Assembly (NCBI GenBank): GCA_002471275.1
Contig: DKPQ01000017.1
Span: 434,001-498,000, forward strand
Origin: Flammeovirgaceae bacterium UBA7330
GTDB taxonomy: Bacteria; Bacteroidota; Bacteroidia; Cytophagales; Cyclobacteriaceae
Length of the DNA stretch: 64,000 nucleotides
Reading direction: 5' to 3'
Made by a program: the position numbers and the translations under genes. Shown here piece by piece: positions 1 through 7,973 of the stretch (its first letter is position 1; the number at the start of each line of letters is the position of its first letter). Below the pieces are notes generated by a model. The model searched no databases. It saw only the letters and a program-made list of their open reading frames with translations, and was not told the origin of the DNA.

Positions 1-530
1 GCTCCACCAAAGAAATTGGGAGGTTTATAATCAAACTCAATATCTTCAACCATATCAAATTTTGATACTTTGCTCCAGAACTCTCTATTGTCTGAGATCT
101 CACCAAGTGAAGCAGTAATGCTAGCTTGCGCTAATCCAATGTTTAGATATTTTTCAACTTTATTTTGGACGGTCTCTATTTGCTGAAACGCAGTAGTATT
201 TTTTTCAATTAAAACTATTTGCCTTTTAATGTGAAAAACAAGGTGAACAAAAGGATACTTAATATCAGTGGTCCTTTCTATATGGTCAGCCTCCGCTAAT
301 GGCTTTTCATATTCTTGTTTCTTGGCTAAGTGACATATAATGATTTTGTCATTAATTCTCTTATGAAAATAAATAAATAATTCAGCTCCATAGTCTGTAA
401 ATTGAGCTCTATGATTTTCTTCTAATTGAGTAAAAATATTTAAATAGTGTTCCTCTTTTGATCTATTATCAAAGAGATTAATTTGAGGTGCTTTATTCAA
501 AAAAACCCTATAGGCATAATAAGTTGACAT
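1..530 (-). CDS. Unknown protein, truncated by the window edge
   Basis: An open frame runs on the minus strand from an ATG at 528-530 to the window edge without a stop, giving at least 176 residues, so the C-terminus is missing. The protein begins MSTYYAYRVFLNKAPQINLF and is rich in Lys, Ile, Glu and aromatic residues, with no signal peptide or membrane segment. I do not recognise the family. Its base composition is clearly more AT-rich than the housekeeping genes that follow. Together with the degenerate stretch next to it, this suggests acquired accessory DNA. A defence-type role is conceivable from that setting, but no motif in the visible part supports it. Confidence 0.6.
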   Translation of the reverse strand, partial: MSTYYAYRVFLNKAPQINLFDNRSKEEHYLNIFTQLEENHRAQFTDYGAELFIYFHKRINDKIIICHLAKKQEYEKPLAEADHIERTTDIKYPFVHLVFHIKRQIVLIEKNTTAFQQIETVQNKVEKYLNIGLAQASITASLGEISDNREFWSKVSKFDMVEDIEFDYKPPNFFGG

Positions 531-657
531 TGGTCAGATGATGAGTGGGCGCTTGTGAATTTAAAGTATTTGTTGAAATATAATACATTAAGTGCAAATT
601 ATTCACCTATCAATTCTAAGAGTATTATTTTACTTCAAGTATTTTCCGTATAGCTAT

Positions 658-831
658 TTATTCAGCTTCCCAATCACTTCCCGATACTTTTGCTTGCAGC
701 TTATCATCTGGTATCCCGTAAAAACACCACATACCACCAAATAATTGTATTATTCTAATAAGAAAGTGCCATAGTCCCCCAGGGGTGCGTTCGGTCTCCG
801 TTCGCACTTCCTTTACACTTCCTTTACACCT
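658..831 (-). pseudogene. Short open frame, possible gene remnant
   Basis: A 57-codon minus-strand frame lies between stop codons. Its translation has a protein-like look (GGLWHFLIRIIQLFGGMWCF, ending DWEAE), but it has no good ATG start; GTG or the internal ATG would be needed. It could be the 3' end of a decayed gene, or chance. It falls in the 670-bp stretch (531-1203) that otherwise holds no intact gene. That stretch also contains a tandem 11-bp repeat (cttcctttaca twice, near 807-828). Confidence 0.2.
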
Positions 832-928
832 CTACGGTCAGGCATTAATTGTACTTAAGTAATATGATAGAGAAAAGCCAGCCAATTGGGATCCACTCAG
901 GAAGCTAAGCCTCGTACTCTAAAAATGA

Positions 929-1027
929 CATGTATTTTCTCTTTTTGAGAATAAAGGATTGACTAAAGCAAGACCCAACTACATCGAAACTATGTTGGGC
1001 GGACACGGAGAAGATATCAGTCTTTAA
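929..1027 (+). pseudogene. Short open frame with protein-like tail, possible remnant
   Basis: Between a stop at 926-928 and the TAA at 1025-1027 the plus strand reads a plausible protein tail (GLTKARPNYIETMLGGHGED followed by ISL). There is no upstream ATG in frame, so if it was ever coding it is the end of a broken gene. A CCCAAC/GTTGGG inverted repeat (974-979 with 994-999) lies inside it. I could not assign a family. Confidence 0.2.
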
Positions 1028-1203
1028 ACGTATAAGAATCGCTCATGGTTGTGTGTCATATGCAGTATATGTAATTTACTCCAAATGTTTTCAAAAACAT
1101 CTGAAAATCACGCCTCATACCATTTTATGGAACAATTCTTGCTTTTAAAAATCTCAGGAGGCCTCTTCTTCAATCTTTTTATCACTTTATAAATTTTATA
1201 ACA

Positions 1204-1761
1204 ATGGCAACTTTAAAAAAGAACCTGTTTTTACAGGGGGCTAGTGGTATGCTAGGCAGCCAACTAGTTTACAGAAGCATGAATGGTCAAACCATCGTAT
1301 CCTCGAGACCAGTGGGTCGTGGTAAAGGATCCGAGGCTCAGCAGAGGCAGAACATGCGTTTTAGATATGCAACTTCCTTTGCGAAGCAAGCAATCGCAAA
1401 TGAGGTACTTGGACCTATCTACGAAGCGGCAGCTGCCGGCATCACCAGGGTCAGGAATGCTTACTCGCTTGCTGTGACCGATTACCTGAGAGCACCGGAG
1501 ATTGGTGATCTTGTATTAGCAAGTGGAACAGCAGGAAGCCGGGCACTGGTAGAAGCGCATGAAGATCCTCAGCTGGCGAAAGTCGGGTTTGACATCCTCG
1601 GTGAAGATGAGCGAGTGATTTCCTCAGGGGAAGCTACTCCCACCGCCAATGGAATACAGTGGGAGTTTACACTCACACAGGATATTCCGGAGGGAGGTTC
1701 AATCCGGGTAAAGGCGTATGACCTGCCAGGTAATGTGTCAACTAAATCGTTTAAGGTATGA
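1204..1761 (+). CDS. Conserved-looking hypothetical protein, 185 aa
   Basis: The start ATG follows an AT-rich leader. The N-terminus carries a glycine-rich block (LQGASGMLGSQLVYRSMNGQ, then TIVSSRP) resembling the GxxGxxGxxVxY..NGKxxxRxxP opening of small Bacteroidota proteins such as the DUF6266 group. An Ala-rich helical middle (about residues 55-100) follows, then a beta-rich C-terminal half of about 80 residues that could be an Ig-like fold. There is no signal peptide or membrane segment. A strong intrinsic terminator follows 27 bp after the stop, so it is probably a single-gene transcript. No function can be assigned, and the family link is a resemblance only. Confidence 0.65.
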   Translation: MATLKKNLFLQGASGMLGSQLVYRSMNGQTIVSSRPVGRGKGSEAQQRQNMRFRYATSFAKQAIANEVLGPIYEAAAAGITRVRNAYSLAVTDYLRAPEIGDLVLASGTAGSRALVEAHEDPQLAKVGFDILGEDERVISSGEATPTANGIQWEFTLTQDIPEGGSIRVKAYDLPGNVSTKSFKV

Positions 1762-1788
1762 TGATCATCAATGCTGATTTGACTTGAG

Positions 1789-1820
1789 ACCGCTTTTCTT
1801 AATTGGGAAGCGGTTTTTTT
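1789..1820 (+). terminator. Intrinsic terminator
   Basis: A 7-bp stem (ACCGCTT at 1789-1795 with AAGCGGT at 1808-1814) and a 12-nt loop are followed by a run of seven T. It ends the transcript of the hypothetical gene at 1204-1761, just before the convergent 3' end of mnmE. There is no T-run on the other strand, so it works in the plus direction only. Confidence 0.8.
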
Positions 1821-1867
1821 ATGATCTGGACGATCTCGTGAGACATGGAAGTTTACTCACATTCAAC

Positions 1868-3226
1868 TTACTTCCCAATACAAAACTTACTAAAGATATT
1901 ATCCAGCAGATCATCAGTCGTGATCTCACCGGTGATCTCACCCAGGTGGAGGAGGGCGTTGCGGATGTCCATCGCCAGGAAGTCATTGGTGACGCCGGAG
2001 TCAATCCCTTCAATCACCTTATCCAGTGACTGGTTGGTCTCTACCAGGCTTTCATAGTGACGGAGAGTGGTCACCAGGGTGTTACCAGCCTTGAAGTCTT
2101 TGAGGGAAACCTTTTCTTTGAGGGCTTCTTTCAGGGTATCCAGGTTTTCCTTCTTGTGGGCGGAGATTTTGAGGAAGTCTGTTTCTTTCAGTGCCGTGAT
2201 TACTTCTTCGTTCGGTTTATCCGCTTTGTTGCCCACGATGAGGTGGGGGACACCCAGCTCTTTGAGGTAGTCTATCTGTTGGGATACTTCATGCGGGGTG
2301 TCATTGGCCAGATCGATCAGGTAGATGATCACGGCGGCTTCTTTCATGCGGGCATGGGCACGTTCCACCCCAATGGCTTCTACGTGATCCTCGGTGGTTC
2401 GGATACCGGCTGTATCCACGAACCGGAAGCTGATCCCGTCGATGTGGATCACATCCTCTATGATGTCGCGTGTGGTGCCCGGGATGTCGGAGACAATGGC
2501 CTTTTCTTCATTGAGAAGTGCATTGAGGAGGGTAGACTTCCCCGCATTGGGTTTTCCAGCGATCACGGTAGGGATACCGTTTTTGATGGCGTTCCCCAGG
2601 TTAAAGCTCTCCGTCAGCGCATGGATGAGCTTTTGAAGGTTGTGGATGAGCTTTTTAAGTTCATCCCGGCTGGCAAACTCCACGTCTTCCTCCGAAAAGT
2701 CCAGCTCCAGCTCGATCATGGAGGCGAAGTGGACCAGCTCTTCCCGCAGGGCTTTGATCTCTGCTGAAAAGCCACCCCGCATCTGGTTCATCGCGGCCTT
2801 GTGCATGGATTCATTCTCTGAGGAGATCAGGTCTGCCACTGCCTCTGCCTGCGCGAGATCAAACCTCCCGTTAACAAAGGCTCGTAAAGTATATTCCCCG
2901 GCTTTTGCGAGTCGTGCACCCTGTTTGAGCAAAAGCTTGATTACCTTTTGCAGGATATAAGGGCTCCCGTGGCAGGAGATCTCGATTACATCCTGCTTGG
3001 TGTAGCTGTTAGGCCCCCTGAAAACAGATACCACCACCTCATCGACAACCTGATCGCCATCTTTGATCGTCCCATAGTGCAGGGTATGACTGGCCACCTG
3101 GCTGAGGTCTTTTTTGAATACCTTTTGGGTAATGGATATGGCCTCTTTTCCGGAAAGTCGGATCACTCCGATAGCTCCCACCCCGGGGGGTGTTGCCAGC
3201 GCGACGATGGTGTCTTCGGTGTTCAT
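1868..3226 (-). CDS. mnmE: tRNA uridine-5-carboxymethylaminomethyl(34) synthesis GTPase MnmE
   Basis: MnmE works with MnmG to install the cmnm5 group on the wobble uridine of several tRNAs. The 452-residue product has the family layout: an N-terminal folate-binding domain opening with DTIVALATPPGVGAIGVIRL, a helical domain, an inserted G domain with P-loop GKPNAGKS, G3 DTAG and G4 NKAD, and the diagnostic C-terminal CIGK. The start at 3226 is chosen because family similarity begins there; an upstream in-frame ATG (3271) would add 15 unlikely residues encoded inside the 18-bp inverted repeat. An exact -7 box lies 5 bp upstream, so the mRNA may be nearly leaderless. It is divergent from the Nudix gene. 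Confidence 0.97.
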   Translation of the reverse strand: MNTEDTIVALATPPGVGAIGVIRLSGKEAISITQKVFKKDLSQVASHTLHYGTIKDGDQVVDEVVVSVFRGPNSYTKQDVIEISCHGSPYILQKVIKLLLKQGARLAKAGEYTLRAFVNGRFDLAQAEAVADLISSENESMHKAAMNQMRGGFSAEIKALREELVHFASMIELELDFSEEDVEFASRDELKKLIHNLQKLIHALTESFNLGNAIKNGIPTVIAGKPNAGKSTLLNALLNEEKAIVSDIPGTTRDIIEDVIHIDGISFRFVDTAGIRTTEDHVEAIGVERAHARMKEAAVIIYLIDLANDTPHEVSQQIDYLKELGVPHLIVGNKADKPNEEVITALKETDFLKISAHKKENLDTLKEALKEKVSLKDFKAGNTLVTTLRHYESLVETNQSLDKVIEGIDSGVTNDFLAMDIRNALLHLGEITGEITTDDLLDNIFSKFCIGK

Positions 3227-3230
3227 GCCG

Positions 3231-3238
3231 CAAAAGTA
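3231..3238 (-). promoter_or_regulatory. -7 promoter box of mnmE
   Basis: TACTTTTG on the minus strand fits the Bacteroidota -7 consensus TAnnTTTG exactly and lies 5 bp upstream of the chosen mnmE ATG. Transcription would then begin at or very near the start codon. No clear -33 TTG is visible; the expected place is occupied by the inverted repeat. Confidence 0.5.
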
Positions 3239-3282
3239 GTGTATTCGTGCCACCACTCTGAGTAGTGGCACGAATACACTAC
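3236..3282. repeat. 18-bp perfect inverted repeat between divergent promoters
   Basis: GTAGTGTATTCGTGCCAC (3236-3253) is repeated in reverse complement at 3265-3282 around an 11-nt spacer. Four further base pairs can form inside the loop if one mismatch is allowed. It lies between mnmE (minus) and the Nudix gene (plus), overlapping the mnmE -7 box. There is no T-run on either side, so it does not look like a terminator. It may be an operator, a hairpin or a dispersed palindromic element. Confidence 0.85.
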
Positions 3283-3307
3283 GAATTGCTTCACTATCTT
3301 GCGGCCA

Positions 3308-3799
3308 ATGGAAGAAAAAGTCGTCATAGTCAACTCTGCCAATGAAATTATCGATGTAGTCCCCCGGTCAGTCATGCGGGCCAATATCCTTCTGCACAGG
3401 GCATCTTATGTGATTGTGACCAATTCCAAAGGTGAGATCCTGGTGCAGAAAAGATCAGACAGAAAAGACCTTTATCCAAGCTATTTCGACCCGACTACAG
3501 GAGGCGTGGTCACCGAAAATGAATCCTACGAACAAAATGCTATTCGGGAGCTTGAAGAAGAGGTGGGGATTTCAGGAGTGACGCTCAAATCGCTATTTGA
3601 TTTTCACTTTGAGAACGAATACGTCAAAGTTTGGGGGCAAGTGTTTTTGACCAGCTATGATGGTCCCATCAGACCCATGGATGGGGAAGTGGTTGATTTT
3701 TTCTTTCTAAAACCTCAGGAGCTGGAGACCTTTATGAAACAGGAGCCCATCATGCCAGATGGTGAGATGGTGATTAAAAAGTATTTGGGTATGGGATGA
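3308..3799 (+). CDS. Nudix hydrolase (isopentenyl-diphosphate isomerase-like subgroup)
   Basis: Nudix enzymes hydrolyse nucleoside-diphosphate-linked compounds. The 163-residue protein has a complete Nudix box, GX5EX7REUXEEXGU, from G66 to I88 (E72, R80-E81, E84-E85, G87). It opens with the EKVVIVNSANEIIDVVPRS segment typical of the IDI-like/YfcD subgroup, but the catalytic Cys and Glu needed for isomerase action are not evident, so hydrolase is the better call. ATG 3308 is preferred over the in-frame TTG at 3299. The substrate cannot be read from the sequence. The gene is divergent from mnmE, with the inverted repeat between them. Confidence 0.9.
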   Translation: MEEKVVIVNSANEIIDVVPRSVMRANILLHRASYVIVTNSKGEILVQKRSDRKDLYPSYFDPTTGGVVTENESYEQNAIRELEEEVGISGVTLKSLFDFHFENEYVKVWGQVFLTSYDGPIRPMDGEVVDFFFLKPQELETFMKQEPIMPDGEMVIKKYLGMG

Positions 3800-3859
3800 T
3801 GTCCCTCCATAATTCCATACTGAAGCTGTAAATTTCTTTGCAGATGGCTGTATAAATAA

Positions 3860-3916
3860 ATTAGACGCCCTTCTGTCTAATATTTTAACATTTCAACTGC
3901 TTGCCTTAATGTCTAA
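3860..3916 (+). promoter_or_regulatory. Possible operator: inverted repeat plus repeated half-site
   Basis: ATTAGAC (3860-3866) and GTCTAAT (3875-3881) form a 7-bp inverted repeat with an 8-nt spacer. TGTCTAA occurs again at 3910-3916, 36 bp after the copy at 3874-3880. This is about 120-175 bp upstream of the permease gene at 4036. It could bind a regulator; nothing identifies which one. Confidence 0.35.
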
Positions 3917-4035
3917 AGATTTTAACTATTTGATTACTAGTTAATTATACTTTTTGGTACGGTTATAGATTAAATTGAGTATAGGCAGTTAAACTCATCA
4001 TAAAGGAGATGTAAAACATCTAAATGATTTGAGCC

Positions 4036-6543
4036 ATGATACAGAATCATCTAAAGATTGCATTCCGTTTTTTTATCAAAAACAAGCTCTTCACAGGTAT
4101 CAATGTATTAGGTCTGTCCGTAGGCATTACAGCCTTTATTTTACTGATCAATTATGTAGCTTTTGAAAGAAGCTATGATGCTTACCTACCCGATGCAAAT
4201 GATCTGTATCGTGTTACCCTGACTCAAAACCTGGTAAATAATGAATTTCATACATCAGCTACCAATCATCCTTCTGTGGGACCAGCAATGCTTGCAGACC
4301 TTCCTGAAGTAGAAAATTTTACCAGGATAGTAGATAATAGTATTGTAATGACCAATTCTGGTATTTTATCCCACTTCAACAATCAGGGGGAAAAAATAAA
4401 GTCGGATATGCGGGATGGACATATCTACTTTGGAAATAATGAGATCATTTCAAATTTTAGGCTTAAAATTCTCTACGGCAACCCAATAAATGCCCTTTTA
4501 GAGCCCAATACAATTATTTTAAGTTCTGGTATAGCCACAAGGTTTTTTGGTAATGATAATCCACTGGGCAAAACCATCAGTTTAAATGGAAAGCTACATG
4601 CATCGAACGAAGACCTTATCTCACTCAAAGTGACAGGAATCTTTGAGGATATTCCAAAGAATACTCACTTACCCATTGATATGGTAATCTCCTGGGCGAC
4701 AATTGGCCAAAAGTTTGACTATGACAACGCCTGGGGATGGCCTAATTTCTACACCTATGTGAAGCTAAAACCCGGATCGAATCCGAATGTTATTGAATCA
4801 AGATTCCCTGCTTTTGTAAAAAAATATCTAAGGGATCATATGAACAGGTTTGGATATGAAGCACGTTTTGGGCTCCAACCTGTTAGGGATATTCACTTAA
4901 AGTCAAATCTCTTTGGAGAAATTTCTGCCAATAACAACGAATCAACGCTGTACTTTTTGACAATAGTTGCTGTATTCATCATTTGTATCGCACTGATAAA
5001 CTTTATCAACCTTTCTACAGCCAAATCGATGGACCGGGCCAGGGAGGTCGGCATCAAAAAAGTAGTCGGGGCAAATCGAGGGATGCTAATACGTCAATTT
5101 TTGTTGGAGTCATTACTTATCAACTTTATTGCCATGGTGCTATCCATATGTCTGGTGATTGTACTTATTCCTTCATTCAATACACTGATTGGCTATGAGG
5201 TACTGCACTATAATATTTGGCTGAATCCTCAGACCTGGTTTACGTTGGTGTTGATCCTTTTGAGTGGGGGGCTTTTGGCTGGACTTTACCCTGCCTTTGT
5301 ACTTTCTGATTTCATCCCTGTACAGATACTCAAAGGGAATTTTCAAAGTGGTGGAAAGGGTCTGGCATTAAGAAAGTTTCTTGTCGTTTTTCAGTTTGTT
5401 ATATCGATCGCATTGGTAGCAGGAACCTATATCGTATACAATCAATTCTCATTCATGCAAAATGAAAAATTAGGTTTTGATGCAAACCATACCGTGGTAT
5501 TAACAGCTCCCACATATGCAGATTCCATTACCCCACTTAGGATAAAATCGTTTAAAGATGAATTGTTGCAAAACCCAGCAATTAAAGGTGCTTCATACTC
5601 CAATGAAATACCGGGTAAACGGATTAAATGGGCTAACACTGTTCGCAGGCCTACACAAGAGATTGAGGAGGCGCCGATCTTTGGATTGATACGGACAGAC
5701 CATGATTTCTTCAAAACCTATGATATACAAGTTCTGGCAGGTAGAGATTTTATGAGGGAAGATTTTTCATCCTATTTTGATGAAAATGGTCCGGTATTAA
5801 CGGGTCACAGGGTCATCATCAACAAATCTGCTGCCAGAATGCTTGGCTTTCAAAACCCAGAAAAGGCTGTGGGTGAATCAATCATATTTTTATATCCTGG
5901 TGGAGAACGTACTGCACGGGTCATTGGAGTAGTGGATGATTATCACCAGCATTCTTTGCAATACGGTTACAGGCCTATTTTATTTATGTATTTTAAAGGG
6001 TACGATGCTATTGAATATGTGACGGTAAATATATCCGGGAACGTAAGTGAAAATGTGGCCATGATAGAAACGAAATACAATGAATTCTTTCCTGATGATG
6101 TATTTAATTACTTCTTTATGAATGAATTTTTTAACCGGCAATATCAGGAAGAAGACAGATTTGGTAAGGTATTTCTATGGTTTTCTGCTCTCGCCATATT
6201 TATTGCTGCATTAGGACTATTTGGGTTGGGATCATATGCTGCCATGAAAAGAACCCGGGAGATTAGTGTTAGAAAAGTTTTAGGTGCAAACCTTGGCCAG
6301 GCTTTGATCATTGTTCCAGCAAAGCTGCTGGGACTTGTACTTGTTTCAGGTGCAATTGCGCTACCTCTGGTTTATTTGGGAGCGTATAACTGGCTGAATA
6401 ATTATGCTTTCAAGGTAGAGATGAATATCTGGATGTTTATTGTTCCTTTATTAATGGTTGTCTTGGTTGCTATTTTATCTGTTTCCATCCAATCTATAAA
6501 AGCAGCCCTAGTCAATCCTGTTGACGCTTTAAGGAATGATTAA
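4036..6543 (+). CDS. FtsX/MacB-type ABC transporter permease
   Basis: This 835-residue membrane protein has the double architecture common in Bacteroidota: TM1 near residues 18-42 after a short cytoplasmic start (MIQNHLKIAFRFFIKNKLFT), a periplasmic MacB-type core, three TM helices around 305-440, a second periplasmic core, and a final block of TM helices from about 705 to the end. The repeated motif after the FtsX helix (SMDRAREVGIKKVVGANRGM and MKRTREISVRKVLGANLGQA) identifies two FtsX modules. Such permeases act by mechanotransmission with a separate ATPase, which is absent here. The substrate is unknown. The stop is 8 bp from the end of the convergent feo operon. Confidence 0.9.
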   Translation: MIQNHLKIAFRFFIKNKLFTGINVLGLSVGITAFILLINYVAFERSYDAYLPDANDLYRVTLTQNLVNNEFHTSATNHPSVGPAMLADLPEVENFTRIVDNSIVMTNSGILSHFNNQGEKIKSDMRDGHIYFGNNEIISNFRLKILYGNPINALLEPNTIILSSGIATRFFGNDNPLGKTISLNGKLHASNEDLISLKVTGIFEDIPKNTHLPIDMVISWATIGQKFDYDNAWGWPNFYTYVKLKPGSNPNVIESRFPAFVKKYLRDHMNRFGYEARFGLQPVRDIHLKSNLFGEISANNNESTLYFLTIVAVFIICIALINFINLSTAKSMDRAREVGIKKVVGANRGMLIRQFLLESLLINFIAMVLSICLVIVLIPSFNTLIGYEVLHYNIWLNPQTWFTLVLILLSGGLLAGLYPAFVLSDFIPVQILKGNFQSGGKGLALRKFLVVFQFVISIALVAGTYIVYNQFSFMQNEKLGFDANHTVVLTAPTYADSITPLRIKSFKDELLQNPAIKGASYSNEIPGKRIKWANTVRRPTQEIEEAPIFGLIRTDHDFFKTYDIQVLAGRDFMREDFSSYFDENGPVLTGHRVIINKSAARMLGFQNPEKAVGESIIFLYPGGERTARVIGVVDDYHQHSLQYGYRPILFMYFKGYDAIEYVTVNISGNVSENVAMIETKYNEFFPDDVFNYFFMNEFFNRQYQEEDRFGKVFLWFSALAIFIAALGLFGLGSYAAMKRTREISVRKVLGANLGQALIIVPAKLLGLVLVSGAIALPLVYLGAYNWLNNYAFKVEMNIWMFIVPLLMVVLVAILSVSIQSIKAALVNPVDALRND

Positions 6544-6551
6544 TCCAAATT

Positions 6552-7973
6552 CTACCCCACAACTATCCTATAAATCTGCGCCACCAAAAAACAAACCACA
6601 AAACCCATAATAACTGGTAGGATGGAGGCCACAGCCGTCCATTTCCAGCTTTTTGTCTCCTTGTATATAGTATAAATAGTCGTGCTACATGGGTTATGTA
6701 AAAGGCTAAACAACATCAGGTTGATACCTGTCAGCAGTGTCCAGCCTCCTTGTCTCAGGATGGCCTCGGTCTCCATTTCGCTGTCCAACTCAAACATTAC
6801 ACCATCTCCGGCACCCACTCCGATAAGGTTTAAGTTAGCTACGGTAAGCATCAGAATGGTAGGAAGGACGATTTCATTAGCCGGGATGGCCACTATGTAG
6901 GCCAACAGAATCACTCCATTCAACCCAATAAATACCCCAAACTCATCCATCCACTCAATCATCCAGTTGGCAATGGTCATATCTCCAACGGTGATGTTGG
7001 ATGATAACCAGATCACCGCACCGGCTGGTGCCGCAAATACCATGGCTCGCCAAAGCACAATCAATGTGCGGTCAATCAGTGAGGTATAGATGGTCTGCCA
7101 AAATCTTGGTGGACGGTAGGGAGGTAGCTCCAGCGCGAAGGTCGATACTTCTCCTTTCAGCATTGTTTTGGAAAGTAACCAGGAGGTTAAAAACATAAAC
7201 GCTATTCCAAGCATGGCAATACCAATCACAGAGACTGTGCTCATTAGGCCTGAAAAAGCCGGAGGTACCAATGCACCTATGAATATGGTTGCAATTAGGA
7301 TTTGTGTAGGCCATCTTCCATTGCAAAGAGAGAAGTTGTTGGTAATGATGGCAATCAGTCGTTCCCGGGGGCTGTCAATGATCCTTGTTGCCACTACCCC
7401 TGCCGCATTACATCCCCAGCCCATACTCATCGTCAGGGCTTGCTTGCCATGGGCACCGGTTTTTCTAAACATATTGTCCATGTTAAAAGCTACCCGGGGC
7501 AGATACCCGAAGTCTTCCAGCAAGGTGAACATGGGAAAAAAGATCGCCATGGGAGGGAGCATCACAGCGATTACCCACCCAAGTGCGAGGTAAACTCCAT
7601 CAATCAGGAACCCGTCCAGCCACCAGGGCATCCCAATGCTGCTGGCCACACCTTTTAAGAAAGGGTAGATGTTTTCCAGGAGCAGGGTTGCGAGCATTCC
7701 TGAAGGATAATTGGCTCCCTGGATGGTGATCCAGAGGATAATGGACAGGATCAGCACCATGATTGGAAAGCCAAATGTCTTGCTGGTAAGGATCTGATCC
7801 AGCTTTCGGTCAAACGTAAAATGGGCTTTCCCATCCCGTACCTCTACATCCCTTGTGATGGCTGCAGCATCGGTATAAATACCCTCTGTGAGTCGGTCAT
7901 GATAGTTTTCTCCTACCTTCCACCGGAGGTTGGATGCCAATTCAATGATATCGTTTGAATGATCCTGGTTCAT
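6552..7973 (-). CDS. feoB: Ferrous iron transporter FeoB, membrane (channel) half, separate gene
   Basis: This 473-residue protein corresponds to the part of FeoB after the G domain. It has a short hydrophilic start (about 65 residues), then gate and core membrane segments including GYLPRVAFNMDNMFRKTGAH and the conserved MGWGCNAAGVVATR cysteine region, and ends in membrane helices. It forms the Fe(II) pore in the inner membrane. Its ATG shares one base with the stop of the GTPase gene (TGATG), so the two halves are translationally coupled. Together they give 730 residues, a normal FeoB length. The split looks genuine: each frame is clean and each half carries its own family motifs. Confidence 0.92.
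   Translation of the reverse strand: MNQDHSNDIIELASNLRWKVGENYHDRLTEGIYTDAAAITRDVEVRDGKAHFTFDRKLDQILTSKTFGFPIMVLILSIILWITIQGANYPSGMLATLLLENIYPFLKGVASSIGMPWWLDGFLIDGVYLALGWVIAVMLPPMAIFFPMFTLLEDFGYLPRVAFNMDNMFRKTGAHGKQALTMSMGWGCNAAGVVATRIIDSPRERLIAIITNNFSLCNGRWPTQILIATIFIGALVPPAFSGLMSTVSVIGIAMLGIAFMFLTSWLLSKTMLKGEVSTFALELPPYRPPRFWQTIYTSLIDRTLIVLWRAMVFAAPAGAVIWLSSNITVGDMTIANWMIEWMDEFGVFIGLNGVILLAYIVAIPANEIVLPTILMLTVANLNLIGVGAGDGVMFELDSEMETEAILRQGGWTLLTGINLMLFSLLHNPCSTTIYTIYKETKSWKWTAVASILPVIMGFVVCFLVAQIYRIVVG

Noticed and set aside
531..1203. Possible tRNA or structured RNA in the gene-free stretch
   Set aside because: Short inverted repeats exist (such as CCCAAC/GTTGGG), but no cloverleaf, T-loop GTTCRA pattern or CCA end could be placed.
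2057..2767. Long plus-strand open frame (236 codons) opposite mnmE
   Set aside because: It lies entirely antisense to mnmE, whose full set of GTPase motifs and C-terminal CIGK are beyond doubt; its own translation has no family resemblance.
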